In this document: positions 8,915 through 16,260 of the stretch, piece after piece
How positions within the stretch are numbered: the stretch's first letter is position 1
Layout of the letters: the number at the start of each line of letters is the position of its first letter
Assembly: GCA_024276195.1 (NCBI GenBank)
Contig: JAJRXR010000006.1
Span: forward strand, 1 to 40,714
Length of the DNA: 40,714 nt
Direction: 5' to 3'
Source: Planctomycetota bacterium
GTDB lineage: Bacteria > Planctomycetota > Phycisphaerae > Phycisphaerales > UBA1924
Translations under genes and position numbers: made by a program
Notes under the pieces: model-generated
What the model was told of the DNA's origin: nothing
Seen by the model: only the letters and a program-made list of their open reading frames with translations
Database searches by the model: none

Positions 8915-9184
8915 ATGGCCGAGCAAGTCCAAAAAGGTGAAGTTGTCAAGTGGATGACCACTCGTATCGAGTTCTCGAACACTGATCAAGAAATGGAGCG
9001 TTTTTTCTTCGAGTGTCAAAGCGACAACAAATACTACATTGACCTTCGCCCCGCGAATCGCTCGAGCGAGCTTGTCGCTATCTCGCTTGTGCGAGATGCG
9101 TTCCTTAACGGCAAGAAGCTCAGTATCTGGTACGAAGAGCGCAATGGGCGTCGGTGGATCAAAGCTCTCAACCTGTGGGGGTGA
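8915..9184 (+). CDS. small hypothetical protein, first gene of a two-gene unit
   Basis: An 89-residue protein. The ATG at 8915 is chosen because AGGGGGG (8901-8907) sits 7 nt upstream; an open frame extends further but runs into repeats. The sequence looks like an alternating beta-strand fold (EVVKWMTTRIEF, KYYIDLRPA, LSIWYEERNGRRWIKALNLWG) with no membrane helix or cysteines. Codons are less GC-rich than in neighbouring genes. The family is not recognised. The stop codon is 3 nt before the next gene's ATG, and its GTGGGGGTGA end supplies that gene's ribosome-binding site, so the two are coupled. No function can be assigned. Confidence 0.7.
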   Translation: MAEQVQKGEVVKWMTTRIEFSNTDQEMERFFFECQSDNKYYIDLRPANRSSELVAISLVRDAFLNGKKLSIWYEERNGRRWIKALNLWG

Positions 9185-9187
9185 CTC

Positions 9188-10054
9188 ATGGCATGGCTGA
9201 ATCCTGTTTCTATTGGGGACGATCCCTGGCTGTTCTCTCGAACAGGACAGGTTCCTTTGGTTGTCACCTTCGCCCACGCTGGGCGGCGCCGAGTCTCTGG
9301 CATTACAGTGGCGGGTGGAGGAACACTGAGAGAGGATGGCGGCGCGAGCGGATGCAGGTACAATGATTCGCTCACGGACGAGAACACAGACCTCGTCGCA
9401 GAGGCCCTGTTCGAGGCGATGGACTGGGCAGGTGTACGCCCATACGCCGTCCTGCCTGTTGTCTCGCGACGAGATTGTGACCTGAATCGATCGTGGGATC
9501 ACAACCGATTGGGATATGAGGCGGGCGGTGTTGACCCTGTGGCCAGTGAACTGTCGCAGGGTATCTATGACACTTTCTACGCCGAACTGGCACGGTTCAT
9601 CGGCATGATCCTAACGAGATTCACGGACATGCCGATGGCTCCAGTACTGATCGATATCCATCGCACGGGGTTAGTAAACGGGGTGGATCTTGAGATCGGA
9701 ACACGACGGGGGGCTTCCGCGTCCGCCTCGCCAGTGTACGGAGCGACCGACTGGTCTCTTTCGCTCCATCAGTCGCTAAGCGATGAGGGGTTTGCCGTAT
9801 TTCCCGACCCAGGTGGCTCCGAAAATTGGAGCGGGTGCAGGATACTGCGTACGAATGGCACGGGAGGGTTGGGAGCCGACGCAGTACAGCTAGAACTGGA
9901 CAACAGTGCACTCTCGGAGACAGAAGCACCGCCAATAGGCCGCAGAATCGCCAGGGCATTGGAGGCGTTTCTTCGCATGAATAACTACCCCATTATCGAT
10001 GAATCAGAAGCAATGTCTATCGATGACGAACTGTACGCCACGCTGTTTCTATAA
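9188..10054 (+). CDS. N-formylglutamate amidohydrolase-like zinc hydrolase
   Basis: A 288-residue protein matching, by motif spacing, the N-formylglutamate amidohydrolase (HutG-type) fold: a metal His in TFAHAGRR (His30), CDLNR (97-101), a second His in LIDIHRTG (His158) and the late VQLELDNSA (Glu236). HutG proteins read PHxG, DxNR, DxHS and VQxEM at these positions, so the metal and catalytic scaffold is kept, but the substrate-pocket motifs differ. No hut genes are nearby, so histidine degradation is unlikely. An amide or peptide bond of another substrate is the best guess. Codon use is AT-richer than in neighbours (TTAGTAAAC, CTATAATAA at the end), which suggests transfer. It is translationally coupled to the small gene upstream and converges on top6A. 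Confidence 0.65.
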   Translation: MAWLNPVSIGDDPWLFSRTGQVPLVVTFAHAGRRRVSGITVAGGGTLREDGGASGCRYNDSLTDENTDLVAEALFEAMDWAGVRPYAVLPVVSRRDCDLNRSWDHNRLGYEAGGVDPVASELSQGIYDTFYAELARFIGMILTRFTDMPMAPVLIDIHRTGLVNGVDLEIGTRRGASASASPVYGATDWSLSLHQSLSDEGFAVFPDPGGSENWSGCRILRTNGTGGLGADAVQLELDNSALSETEAPPIGRRIARALEAFLRMNNYPIIDESEAMSIDDELYATLFL

Positions 10055-10147
10055 TAAACCATCAACACACGCCCTCCCGGCCCAGCCGAGTGGCATCGGT
10101 CTATCCGCCCCGGCAAGGCAGGTGTGGCAGGGCACAGGAGACTTGAC

Positions 10148-11341
10148 CTAACTCAACCAATCCTCCGCCGCCAGCCGTTCCGGCACGTACACCTCGGTCA
10201 CATAGCTAATGTCCTTGGTGATCAGCGATTCGACCTCCATCTTGAAGCCGGACGCGAGCATGGTCTTGATCTCTTTCTGCCAGCCCTTGTGCCCCTGGAA
10301 CCACGGGTAGTCGGCGATCTGTTTCGCCCGCGTGATGTCGCGGTCGTTGAGGTCGATCTGGACGTCGTCGGTCAGGCCGCACCGGTCGTAGTCGATGGCG
10401 CGGATGCCGAGGTACTTGGCCTCGGGGATCGCGAGTCGTTCGGACTCAAAAGCTAAGGAAATGCTGCCCTGTTTAATAACCGAGTAAATATAATGTCCCC
10501 AGGGGTCGCAGTCGAGCAGGCAGTAGACGGGGAGCTTGAGTTCGTTGTGCAGGCGGTGGAGCAGGCGGCGGACGCCTCGGGGGGGCTGGCCGCCGCCCTC
10601 GGTGAGGATGCAGTTGTGCGTCTCCCAGAAGCGGTCCTCGTTGAAGCGGCTCCAGACCGTGTTCTTCTCGACGTGCAGGATGAAGTCCGCCTCGCACTTT
10701 TTAAACTGGATCACGTCCGGCTCGACGATCGACGGGATCGCGTACCCGCCCGAGCCCATCTTGCGGCAGTTGATCTCGTCGCCCGAGTCGATGATCGTGA
10801 TGTTGCCGACCATCGTCCCGGCCTTCTTCGCGAAGATGTGCAGCTCTTCGCGCAGTGACCCGAGCCCGACCTCGAGGTCTTCGAGCACGGTGTCCGATTC
10901 GCTCTGGTCGGCGAAGGTTTTTTCCTTGGTGCCGGCGATCGTGTGCAGGCCCTTGTAGAACATGCCACGCAGGCTGAGTGTTTTGTTCGCCTCGATGAGT
11001 TCTTCGACGCCCTGGGCCTGGAGCATGGTCTGCATGAACTTCTTGGCTTGGCCCAGGTTGAAGAGCTGGCGTTCCTGGCTGGCCGAGCCCATCTGGAGGA
11101 TGCGGCGCGACTTGTTCCAGCTGGTGTTGGACAACGATCGCGTCGGGATCTCGATCTTGGGCTCGCGCCCACCGAGGGCGCTCTTGACAACACCCGAGGC
11201 CAGCGTCTCGATGCGCTTGGCGGTCTTCTTGTCGCGGGCGGAAGCCGCGGCGGAACGCGGGGGGGGCGGTTTCCTGACGCGAGCCGCGGTCGAGGCTTTC
11301 TTGCGCCCGGGGGCTTTCTTTGTCGTCGATTTCTTAGCCAT
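10148..11341 (-). CDS. top6A: DNA topoisomerase VI subunit A (Spo11-like)
   Basis: A 397-residue catalytic subunit of type IIB topoisomerase. The catalytic tyrosine is in LRGMFYKG (Tyr129) within the winged-helix domain. The Toprim metal residues are Glu225 (LHVEKN) and Asp277/Asp279 (LLDCDPWGHY). The ATG at 11341 follows GAGG by 6-7 nt. Residues 1-40 are a Lys/Ala/Pro-rich basic tail (KKSTTKKAPGRKKAST...) not found in the archaeal core. With Top6B it forms an A2B2 enzyme that passes duplexes through double-strand breaks using ATP to relax and decatenate DNA. It lies downstream of top6B with one gene between them. Typical of archaea, it is scattered in bacteria, planctomycetes included. Confidence 0.93.
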   Translation of the reverse strand: MAKKSTTKKAPGRKKASTAARVRKPPPPRSAAASARDKKTAKRIETLASGVVKSALGGREPKIEIPTRSLSNTSWNKSRRILQMGSASQERQLFNLGQAKKFMQTMLQAQGVEELIEANKTLSLRGMFYKGLHTIAGTKEKTFADQSESDTVLEDLEVGLGSLREELHIFAKKAGTMVGNITIIDSGDEINCRKMGSGGYAIPSIVEPDVIQFKKCEADFILHVEKNTVWSRFNEDRFWETHNCILTEGGGQPPRGVRRLLHRLHNELKLPVYCLLDCDPWGHYIYSVIKQGSISLAFESERLAIPEAKYLGIRAIDYDRCGLTDDVQIDLNDRDITRAKQIADYPWFQGHKGWQKEIKTMLASGFKMEVESLITKDISYVTEVYVPERLAAEDWLS

Positions 11342-11349
11342 GATCTACC

Positions 11350-11985
11350 TCAAGGGGCTGGTTCTGAAGGGCTTGCCTTGATCCAACGAACCGTCCCATC
11401 CTTGCACGGTGGGAGTGACTTTGGCGCCTCACCATTGACCAAAAGCCTGTGGATGCTGATTCCAAGAGCAACCCCTCCACCGGGGTGGGGGTTCGACTTT
11501 GCACGAACAAATACGCCCTCCGAGGACCAGACTGTCCCGGCATAAAATTCGGCGTCCTTTAGATACTCGATGGTCCGGGTGTCATCCGACGACTCAACTT
11601 CGAGTTCTGCTTCCTGAGGGATAACTACTGCGCCGTTATGGCGCACATGCTTTGGTGAGTAGGCCCCGTAGTACGCGATCCCTGTCGAGCGGTCGTGAGG
11701 GCGGGTTGTCCAGGGACTGACCCTTGCGATCTGGTACTCGTCTTCCCAATCGTTGCCGCTCCACTCAAACCGTCGTGAGACTGGGCCGGTCGCGGTGATC
11801 TTGAAGCTGCCAAACTCATTGGTGACTTCGAGCACATCGCCAGGAGAAAGCACGAGGCCGCGGACTGGACCTTTAATTCTGCTTTGTCCAGCGAGAAAGA
11901 GTAGAGCGACGATGCTGAGAACCACGAGGCCCACGATCAAAGGACCGGCAATGACCGCGACAAAGTACTTCCGGCTTGGCGCCAT
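11350..11985 (-). CDS. membrane-anchored hypothetical protein inside the top6 operon
   Basis: A 211-residue protein. The ATG at 11985 overlaps the top6B stop codon (TGATG), implying translational coupling, and its own stop is 9 nt before top6A. A single membrane helix (about residues 8-33, VAVIAGPLIVGLVVLSIVAL) is followed by an extracytoplasmic domain of about 175 residues rich in short beta strands (SPGDVLEVTNEFGSFKI, NGAVVIPQEAELEVES). There is no cysteine pair, protease motif or DNA-binding motif. Position says it is co-expressed with topoisomerase VI, but the topology places its bulk outside the cytoplasm, so direct involvement is doubtful. The family is not recognised. Confidence 0.75.
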   Translation of the reverse strand: MAPSRKYFVAVIAGPLIVGLVVLSIVALLFLAGQSRIKGPVRGLVLSPGDVLEVTNEFGSFKITATGPVSRRFEWSGNDWEDEYQIARVSPWTTRPHDRSTGIAYYGAYSPKHVRHNGAVVIPQEAELEVESSDDTRTIEYLKDAEFYAGTVWSSEGVFVRAKSNPHPGGGVALGISIHRLLVNGEAPKSLPPCKDGTVRWIKASPSEPAP

Positions 11986-13991
11986 CAAGTGTCCCTGTTC
12001 TCGAACAGGCCCCCGGAACCCTTGGTTTTCTTTTTGACGACCTTCTTCTTGACGACTCGCTTGGGCGCGGGCGCCTTGCTCTTGGTGGCCTTCGGCTTGC
12101 TCTTGGCGGGCTTGGTCTCGGACGGGAGGGGCGCATCAACCGGCGCGATCGGGTTGTCGGTGTCGAGCGGCTCGACGATGATGACGCCGTCGTCGTGGTC
12201 GAGGCGCCCGTTGCCCTCTTTGATGAAGTTGCCCTCGTCGTCGAGCTGCTTGTCGGCGATCTCGGTGCGCCGCTTGGCCTGCTTGAGCAGGGCCTCGTAC
12301 AGCTCTTCGCTGTCGGTCCCCGTCAGGGCGCTGCAGGCCTTGGTGATCTCGCCAATGTAGCGCTCGAAGACGTCACGCCGCTCGGAGTCGCGCTTCATGC
12401 GCTGCCTGCGGCGCATGTAGGTGCCGAGCTTGCGACCGCACTCTTGCAGGGCGAGCTTCATCTCCTTGCGGATCTCGTCGTAGTCGGCGATCGCTTCCTT
12501 GGACTCGCTCGTGAACGGCACCCAGACGCTGGCCATGTGGATCATGACGACGAGCGGGCCGACGGGCGCCCCGCCGCGCGGCTGGCTGAGGCCGTAGCCG
12601 CGCCAGCTTGTTTCGACCACGCTCTTGAAGGCGCTGCACGCGGACTGCTGATACAGCAGCGGGACGCGGTTGGCGAAGCGGATCACACGGGCGGTCTCGT
12701 CGCCCTTGAGGTCGCCGCCGAAGGCGATCGCGGCTTCGATCTGGAACGGGTTGCCCCGGTAGACCGCCGGCTTGCGCGTGCTGGCGGAGTAGAACTCGGC
12801 GCGGACGCCCTTGAGCAGACCGGCCAGGAGTGTGCGCACGCCGATGGGCGCGAGGCAATCGGTGGGGGGGGCGCGGAGTTTGGCGCCCTGGGGGGCCGTG
12901 TAGATCCGTTCTGCGATCTCGTGGTCGATCGTCTTGAGCCACGTCTGCCCGCTGATGGACTGCTTCTTCGTCGAGGCCGCTTTGTAGACCTCGTTGGCGA
13001 CGCTCGGCGTGACGCGGCAGAAATCCTTCTTCAGAAACGACCCGAGCTGCTTCTCCTCGCTGGACTTGAGCATGCGCAGGAACATGCCCAGCTCGACCCC
13101 ATACGGGTGCGGCTGGATCTCGCTCGTCTCGTCGGGCAGGACATCAACCGTGCGCGGGTGCATGACGCGCACGTCGTCCTCGATCGTGCGCACAGGCCCG
13201 GCAGCGTTCGTCGTCTCGCCTTCACCCGCCTCTTCGAGCGTGGGCGCGTCGCATCCGCCCGGGCGGATGAATGTGATCTTGGCGTGCGGGTTGGCGATGG
13301 CGGTCTGTTCGAGGTAGGTGTCGATGGAGGCCTTGCCGCGTTGGTAGCGGGCTTCGAGCTCGAGCGAGACGCGCGTGCCTGTTCCCGAGCTGGTCTCGGG
13401 GAAGTCGTCGGTCTCGATATCGAGCGTCACCTCGGGCCTGTTCTTGGTGGTGTCCATCGCCAGCTCGATGTGGTGGGCCGGCTTGGTCTTTTTGGGCTTG
13501 GTGGTGATGACCATGGGCTTGCCGGTGGTCATGAGCCCGTACATGCCCGCGGCGGAGATGCCGATGCCCTGCTGCCCGCGGGACATTTTCATGCGGTGGA
13601 ACTTGGAGCCGTAGAGCAGTTTGCCTAAGATGTTGTCCACCTGCGCGCGCACAATCCCCGGCCCGTTGTCGGTGATGGTGATGCGGTATCGCCCGGGCTT
13701 GCTCGCCGAGGGCGGGGCGACAAGCTCTTCGAGCGTGATGGTCAGGTCGGGCAGGATGCCGGCTTCTTCGCAGGCGTCGAGCGCGTTATCGACGGCTTCT
13801 TTGACGGTCGTCAGCAGCGCCTTGCGGGGGTTGTCGAACCCGAGCAGGTGCCGGTTCTTGGCGAAGAACTCGGAGACCGAGATCTCGCGCTGCCCCTTGG
13901 CCATCGACTCGGCGTCGGCCTTGGTGCGCTTCGTGCTCTTGGCGGCGGGCTTGGGGTTGGCGTGCGAGGGCTTGGCCGGGGCCATGGTCAT
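11985..13991 (-). CDS. top6B: DNA topoisomerase VI subunit B (GHKL ATPase)
   Basis: A 668-residue ATPase subunit. GHKL motifs: N-box EAVDNALDA (Glu65, Asn69), G1 box DNGPGI (108-113), and GQQGIG (139-144) after SKFHRMKMS, a Top6B hallmark. An H2TH and a transducer domain follow (about 290-560). The ATG at 13991 is chosen because GGAGGG sits 5-6 nt upstream; the GTG at 13997 would be too close to it. At 668 residues it is longer than the ~530 typical of archaeal Top6B. The excess is a Lys/Ala/Pro-rich C-terminus (SKPKATKSKAPAPKR...KKK) and a basic N-terminus. It is the first gene of a three-gene operon with the membrane protein and top6A. Confidence 0.94.
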   Translation of the reverse strand: MTMAPAKPSHANPKPAAKSTKRTKADAESMAKGQREISVSEFFAKNRHLLGFDNPRKALLTTVKEAVDNALDACEEAGILPDLTITLEELVAPPSASKPGRYRITITDNGPGIVRAQVDNILGKLLYGSKFHRMKMSRGQQGIGISAAGMYGLMTTGKPMVITTKPKKTKPAHHIELAMDTTKNRPEVTLDIETDDFPETSSGTGTRVSLELEARYQRGKASIDTYLEQTAIANPHAKITFIRPGGCDAPTLEEAGEGETTNAAGPVRTIEDDVRVMHPRTVDVLPDETSEIQPHPYGVELGMFLRMLKSSEEKQLGSFLKKDFCRVTPSVANEVYKAASTKKQSISGQTWLKTIDHEIAERIYTAPQGAKLRAPPTDCLAPIGVRTLLAGLLKGVRAEFYSASTRKPAVYRGNPFQIEAAIAFGGDLKGDETARVIRFANRVPLLYQQSACSAFKSVVETSWRGYGLSQPRGGAPVGPLVVMIHMASVWVPFTSESKEAIADYDEIRKEMKLALQECGRKLGTYMRRRQRMKRDSERRDVFERYIGEITKACSALTGTDSEELYEALLKQAKRRTEIADKQLDDEGNFIKEGNGRLDHDDGVIIVEPLDTDNPIAPVDAPLPSETKPAKSKPKATKSKAPAPKRVVKKKVVKKKTKGSGGLFENRDT

Positions 13992-14096
13992 GCTCACCCT
14001 CCGTGGTGGGCTTGGGGGAAACGAAAGCGTCCGTGGAGAGCGAGAATAGCCGCCCCGGGCGGGCTCTGCTTGCGCCGAACCGGGGACTCAGGCGGT

Positions 14097-14102
14097 TAGT
14101 AT
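14097..14102 (+). promoter_or_regulatory. -10-like TAGTAT, leaderless start at 14110
   Basis: TAGTAT ends 7 nt before the ATG at 14110, which has no Shine-Dalgarno, so transcription is predicted to start at or next to the ATG. On the other strand, TGATACT overlaps it and could serve top6B. Confidence 0.5.
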
Positions 14103-14109
14103 CAGTGCG

Positions 14110-14832
14110 ATGGCGTCCGCTGAGATCGACAGCCCACTTCGATGTACCGAGTGCGGGTACACGATTCCCGACGAAGTCGGCGCCCGGTGCCCGGAGTGCG
14201 GGACGCTCTACGATGAGAACGCCCTTTGGCGCGCTCGTCGTTGGCGGGACCTGCGGGCATCGGACGCCCGCCTGCTGCGCCGGTGGCTGCTCGTCGCGGG
14301 CGGCGTGATCGTGATCTACGCGCTCGGGGCCGGGGTGGTGGGGCAGTCGGCGATGCTGATTGTCACGACTGGCATCGCGTTGTCTGTCGGGGTTGCTGGC
14401 AGCCTCGTGATGGGCGCCCTGGCATCGCTGGCGGCGCCCGAGCAGCAACGACTCGTGCTGCGGAGCGCCTGGCTACGAGCATTGCCCTGGGCACACGGCC
14501 CTTGGCTGGTCATCGCGCCGTGTAGCGCGATCATCCTGAGTCTGGCTCTCCTCGATCGCGCTGCAAATCTCAACGGCTCCATCACATTCGCAGCGCTCGT
14601 CGGCGGGACGATCATCTGGCTCGTCGCTTCGGTGCTACTTATGAACAAAGCGTATAAGGCTTGGAGTCGGGTCATGAATGATTTCACTGGCGCCCCGGCA
14701 AAATATGCCACTCTGGCCGAGACGATCTGCCTGCTATTACTCGTCGTCATCTGGTGTGGGAGCATGATCGTGGGGTTCCTGGGAGGCGGCCTCGCGGCAG
14801 GCGCAGCGTTGAATCTCGCAGGTCTCTTCTGA
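14110..14832 (+). CDS. zinc-ribbon multi-pass membrane protein
   Basis: A 240-residue protein. An N-terminal zinc ribbon has CTECGY (12-17) and CPECG (28-32), two CxxC pairs with planctomycete-style spacing. After a basic linker come about four hydrophobic helices (roughly 58-80, 84-105, 130-150 and 155-178), then a last pair near 196-235 ending in a Gly/Ala-rich helix. The function is unknown; such ribbon-plus-membrane proteins are common in this phylum and a second, shorter one sits at 26320. It is divergent from top6B. The start codon lacks a Shine-Dalgarno but has a -10 hexamer immediately upstream. Confidence 0.8.
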   Translation: MASAEIDSPLRCTECGYTIPDEVGARCPECGTLYDENALWRARRWRDLRASDARLLRRWLLVAGGVIVIYALGAGVVGQSAMLIVTTGIALSVGVAGSLVMGALASLAAPEQQRLVLRSAWLRALPWAHGPWLVIAPCSAIILSLALLDRAANLNGSITFAALVGGTIIWLVASVLLMNKAYKAWSRVMNDFTGAPAKYATLAETICLLLLVVIWCGSMIVGFLGGGLAAGAALNLAGLF

Positions 14833-14864
14833 TCCAATCGCTCCAGTCGTGAATCGTCCCGGCC

Positions 14865-14870
14865 TATGCT
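14865..14870 (+). promoter_or_regulatory. -10-like TATGCT upstream of ndk
   Basis: TATGCT lies 46 nt before the ndk start, giving a leader of about 40 nt that includes the AGGAG ribosome-binding site. No clear -35. Confidence 0.35.
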
Positions 14871-14915
14871 TTAGCCCAAAACCACACGCGAAACACCGAC
14901 CAGGAGCACGCCATC

Positions 14916-15386
14916 ATGGAGACGACCCTCATCATCCTCAAGCCCGACGCCGTCCAGCGGGGGCTCATGGGACGCATCATCTCGCGGTTCGAGGACAAGG
15001 GTCTGGAGATCTGCGGCGCCAAGCTGATGACGATCTCGCAGGACCTGGCCTCAACGCACTACAAGGACCACCAGGGCAAGCCCTTCTACGACGGGCTCGT
15101 CGGGTTCATGACCTCGAGCCCGGTGCTGGTGCTGGCGATCCGGGGCGTGGGGGCGATCGGGATCTGCCGGTCGATGATGGGGGCGACGTTCGGCTCCAAG
15201 GCCGACAGCGGGACGATCCGGGGCGACTTCGGGGTGAGCAACAGCTTCAACCTGATCCACGGCTCGGACAGCGCCGAGGCGGCCGAGCGTGAGCTGGGGC
15301 TGTTCTTCAACGCCGGCGAGGTCCAGACCATCGACCGAGCGATCCAGGGCTGGGTCTACGACCTGAGCTCGGGCACGCCTGAGTAA
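14916..15386 (+). CDS. ndk: nucleoside diphosphate kinase
   Basis: 156 residues, close to the usual ~140-150. It transfers the gamma-phosphate of ATP to nucleoside diphosphates through a phosphohistidine. The active-site His115 is in NLIHGSDS, and the family opening TLIILKPDAVQRG and KADSGTIRGDF (nucleotide binding, residues 95-105) are present. An internal stretch (PVLVLAIRGVGAIGICRSMMG) replaces the more usual VLEGENAV...R.L.G, and is somewhat longer. The ATG at 14916 has AGGAG 11 nt upstream. It is monocistronic, converging on csrA across two hairpins. A cytosolic enzyme of nucleotide balance. Confidence 0.96.
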   Translation: METTLIILKPDAVQRGLMGRIISRFEDKGLEICGAKLMTISQDLASTHYKDHQGKPFYDGLVGFMTSSPVLVLAIRGVGAIGICRSMMGATFGSKADSGTIRGDFGVSNSFNLIHGSDSAEAAERELGLFFNAGEVQTIDRAIQGWVYDLSSGTPE

Positions 15387-15436
15387 GCGCGCACAGGCCC
15401 TGTTGCGTGGGTTACGCATGCCGAGCTGGGGTGATT

Positions 15437-15479
15437 CGGCGCCGAGATACGGCGCCGAGGATGGCTCTGGCGTCAGAGC
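15437..15479. terminator. two tandem hairpins between convergent ndk and csrA
   Basis: CGGCGCCG (15437-15444) pairs with its own repeat at 15450-15457 (5-nt loop), and GCTCTG (15464-15469) pairs with CAGAGC (15474-15479) around GCGT. They fill the gap between two convergent genes, as a bidirectional terminator would, but no T-run follows either one. Confidence 0.4.
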
Positions 15480-15480
15480 G

Positions 15481-15723
15481 TCAGTGAGCGGCTGAGGTTG
15501 CGGGTTTGATTTTTCCGATGACGTCCGGCTTCTTCTCGCCGGCCTCGTCTTCAGCCAAGATCTGCTCCGCAATCTCACGCCGGTGGATCTCTACCTCACG
15601 GGGAAAGTCGAACGCGACGCGCACACGTTCCCCCTTGACCGAGGCGATCCTCACGACGCCGATGGGGTTGCGGGGATCGCCGATGACGACCTCCTCACCT
15701 TCACGCCTTGTGATGACCAGCAT
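15481..15723 (-). CDS. csrA: carbon storage regulator CsrA (RsmA)
   Basis: 80 residues from the ATG at 15723, with GGGAG about 9 nt upstream; open reading continues further upstream but without a ribosome-binding site. The N-terminal strand MLVITRREGEEVVIGD is the CsrA signature and the RNA-binding Arg of EIHRREI is present near residue 48. Compared with E. coli CsrA (61 residues) there are three extra residues after IGD and an 18-residue Lys/Glu/Ala C-terminal tail. The dimer binds GGA-containing hairpins in mRNA leaders and blocks or activates translation. No flagellar or fliW gene is nearby. The upstream region (15724-15871) contains no other gene. Confidence 0.94.
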   Translation of the reverse strand: MLVITRREGEEVVIGDPRNPIGVVRIASVKGERVRVAFDFPREVEIHRREIAEQILAEDEAGEKKPDVIGKIKPATSAAH

Positions 15724-15871
15724 TGAACGACTCCCATCTCCATGGCCCGGAGTCCTCCCAGGCCCTTGTGGTGCAAGAGGATACCACCCGGGGCCACCCC
15801 ACAAAAGCGCGGCGTTGGTGGTTTCCCCCAGCGCGTCCACTGTTCATCCCGAATTGCGCATCACTCGCCAG

Positions 15872-16129
15872 CTATTCAACCGCCTGAACCCCGGAGACCG
15901 AGGGGACATGCTCGCGTAAGTTCCGTTCTATACCGAGCTTAAGCGTCATGGAGCTGGACGGGCATCCTACGCAGGCGCCGTGGAGTCGGATTTGGACCGT
16001 GCCGTCCGAGTCGATGCCGACAAACTCGACATCGCCCCCGTCGGCCTGGATGGCCGGGCGGATCATCTCGATGATGCGCGAGACCTGGGCCTCGATCTCT
16101 GGTCCTGTTGGCTGGTCCGTCTCGCTCAC
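15872..16129 (-). CDS. NifU-like C-terminal (Nfu) iron-sulfur scaffold protein
   Basis: 85 residues from the GTG at 16129; GGGAG lies about 10 nt upstream. A TTG at 16165 is an alternative start, but a TACCAT hexamer overlaps it, which suggests that transcription begins just inside it. The protein is a single Nfu domain: IRPAIQADGGDVEFV, then the CxxC pair Cys53/Cys56 in GACVGCPSS and the helix SMTLKLGIERNLRE. Nfu dimers bind a bridging 4Fe-4S cluster and pass it to apo-proteins in the cytosol. The csrA start is 148 nt downstream on the same strand, so co-transcription is possible. Confidence 0.93.
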   Translation of the reverse strand: MSETDQPTGPEIEAQVSRIIEMIRPAIQADGGDVEFVGIDSDGTVQIRLHGACVGCPSSSMTLKLGIERNLREHVPSVSGVQAVE

Positions 16130-16247
16130 GCAGCGTCGCTCCCGGGGCAGGTTTGGCCCGTCCAATGGTACGCATCCGACCGCCCCCCGTACAGATCCAA
16201 CTCAAGAAGGTGAGAACCGTTCAAGATATCGCTCGTTCCGCCCGCGA

Positions 16248-16253
16248 TAGACT
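16248..16253 (+). promoter_or_regulatory. -10-like TAGACT, leaderless start at 16261
   Basis: TAGACT ends 7 nt before the ATG at 16261, which has no Shine-Dalgarno; transcription should begin at the start codon itself. The same hexamer followed by TG precedes the tRNA at 32804. Confidence 0.5.
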
Positions 16254-16260
16254 TGGCGCA

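Noticed and set aside
11976-13628. 550-codon plus-strand frame across top6B
   Set aside because: Antisense to a protein with full GHKL motifs; the translation lacks motifs and is biased to Gly/Ala/Leu/Arg/Asp/Val.
16150-16200. Possible tRNA remnant (GTCCAATGGTACGCATCC...)
   Set aside because: Looks faintly like a T-arm, but no anticodon stem, D-arm or acceptor pairing could be built on either strand.
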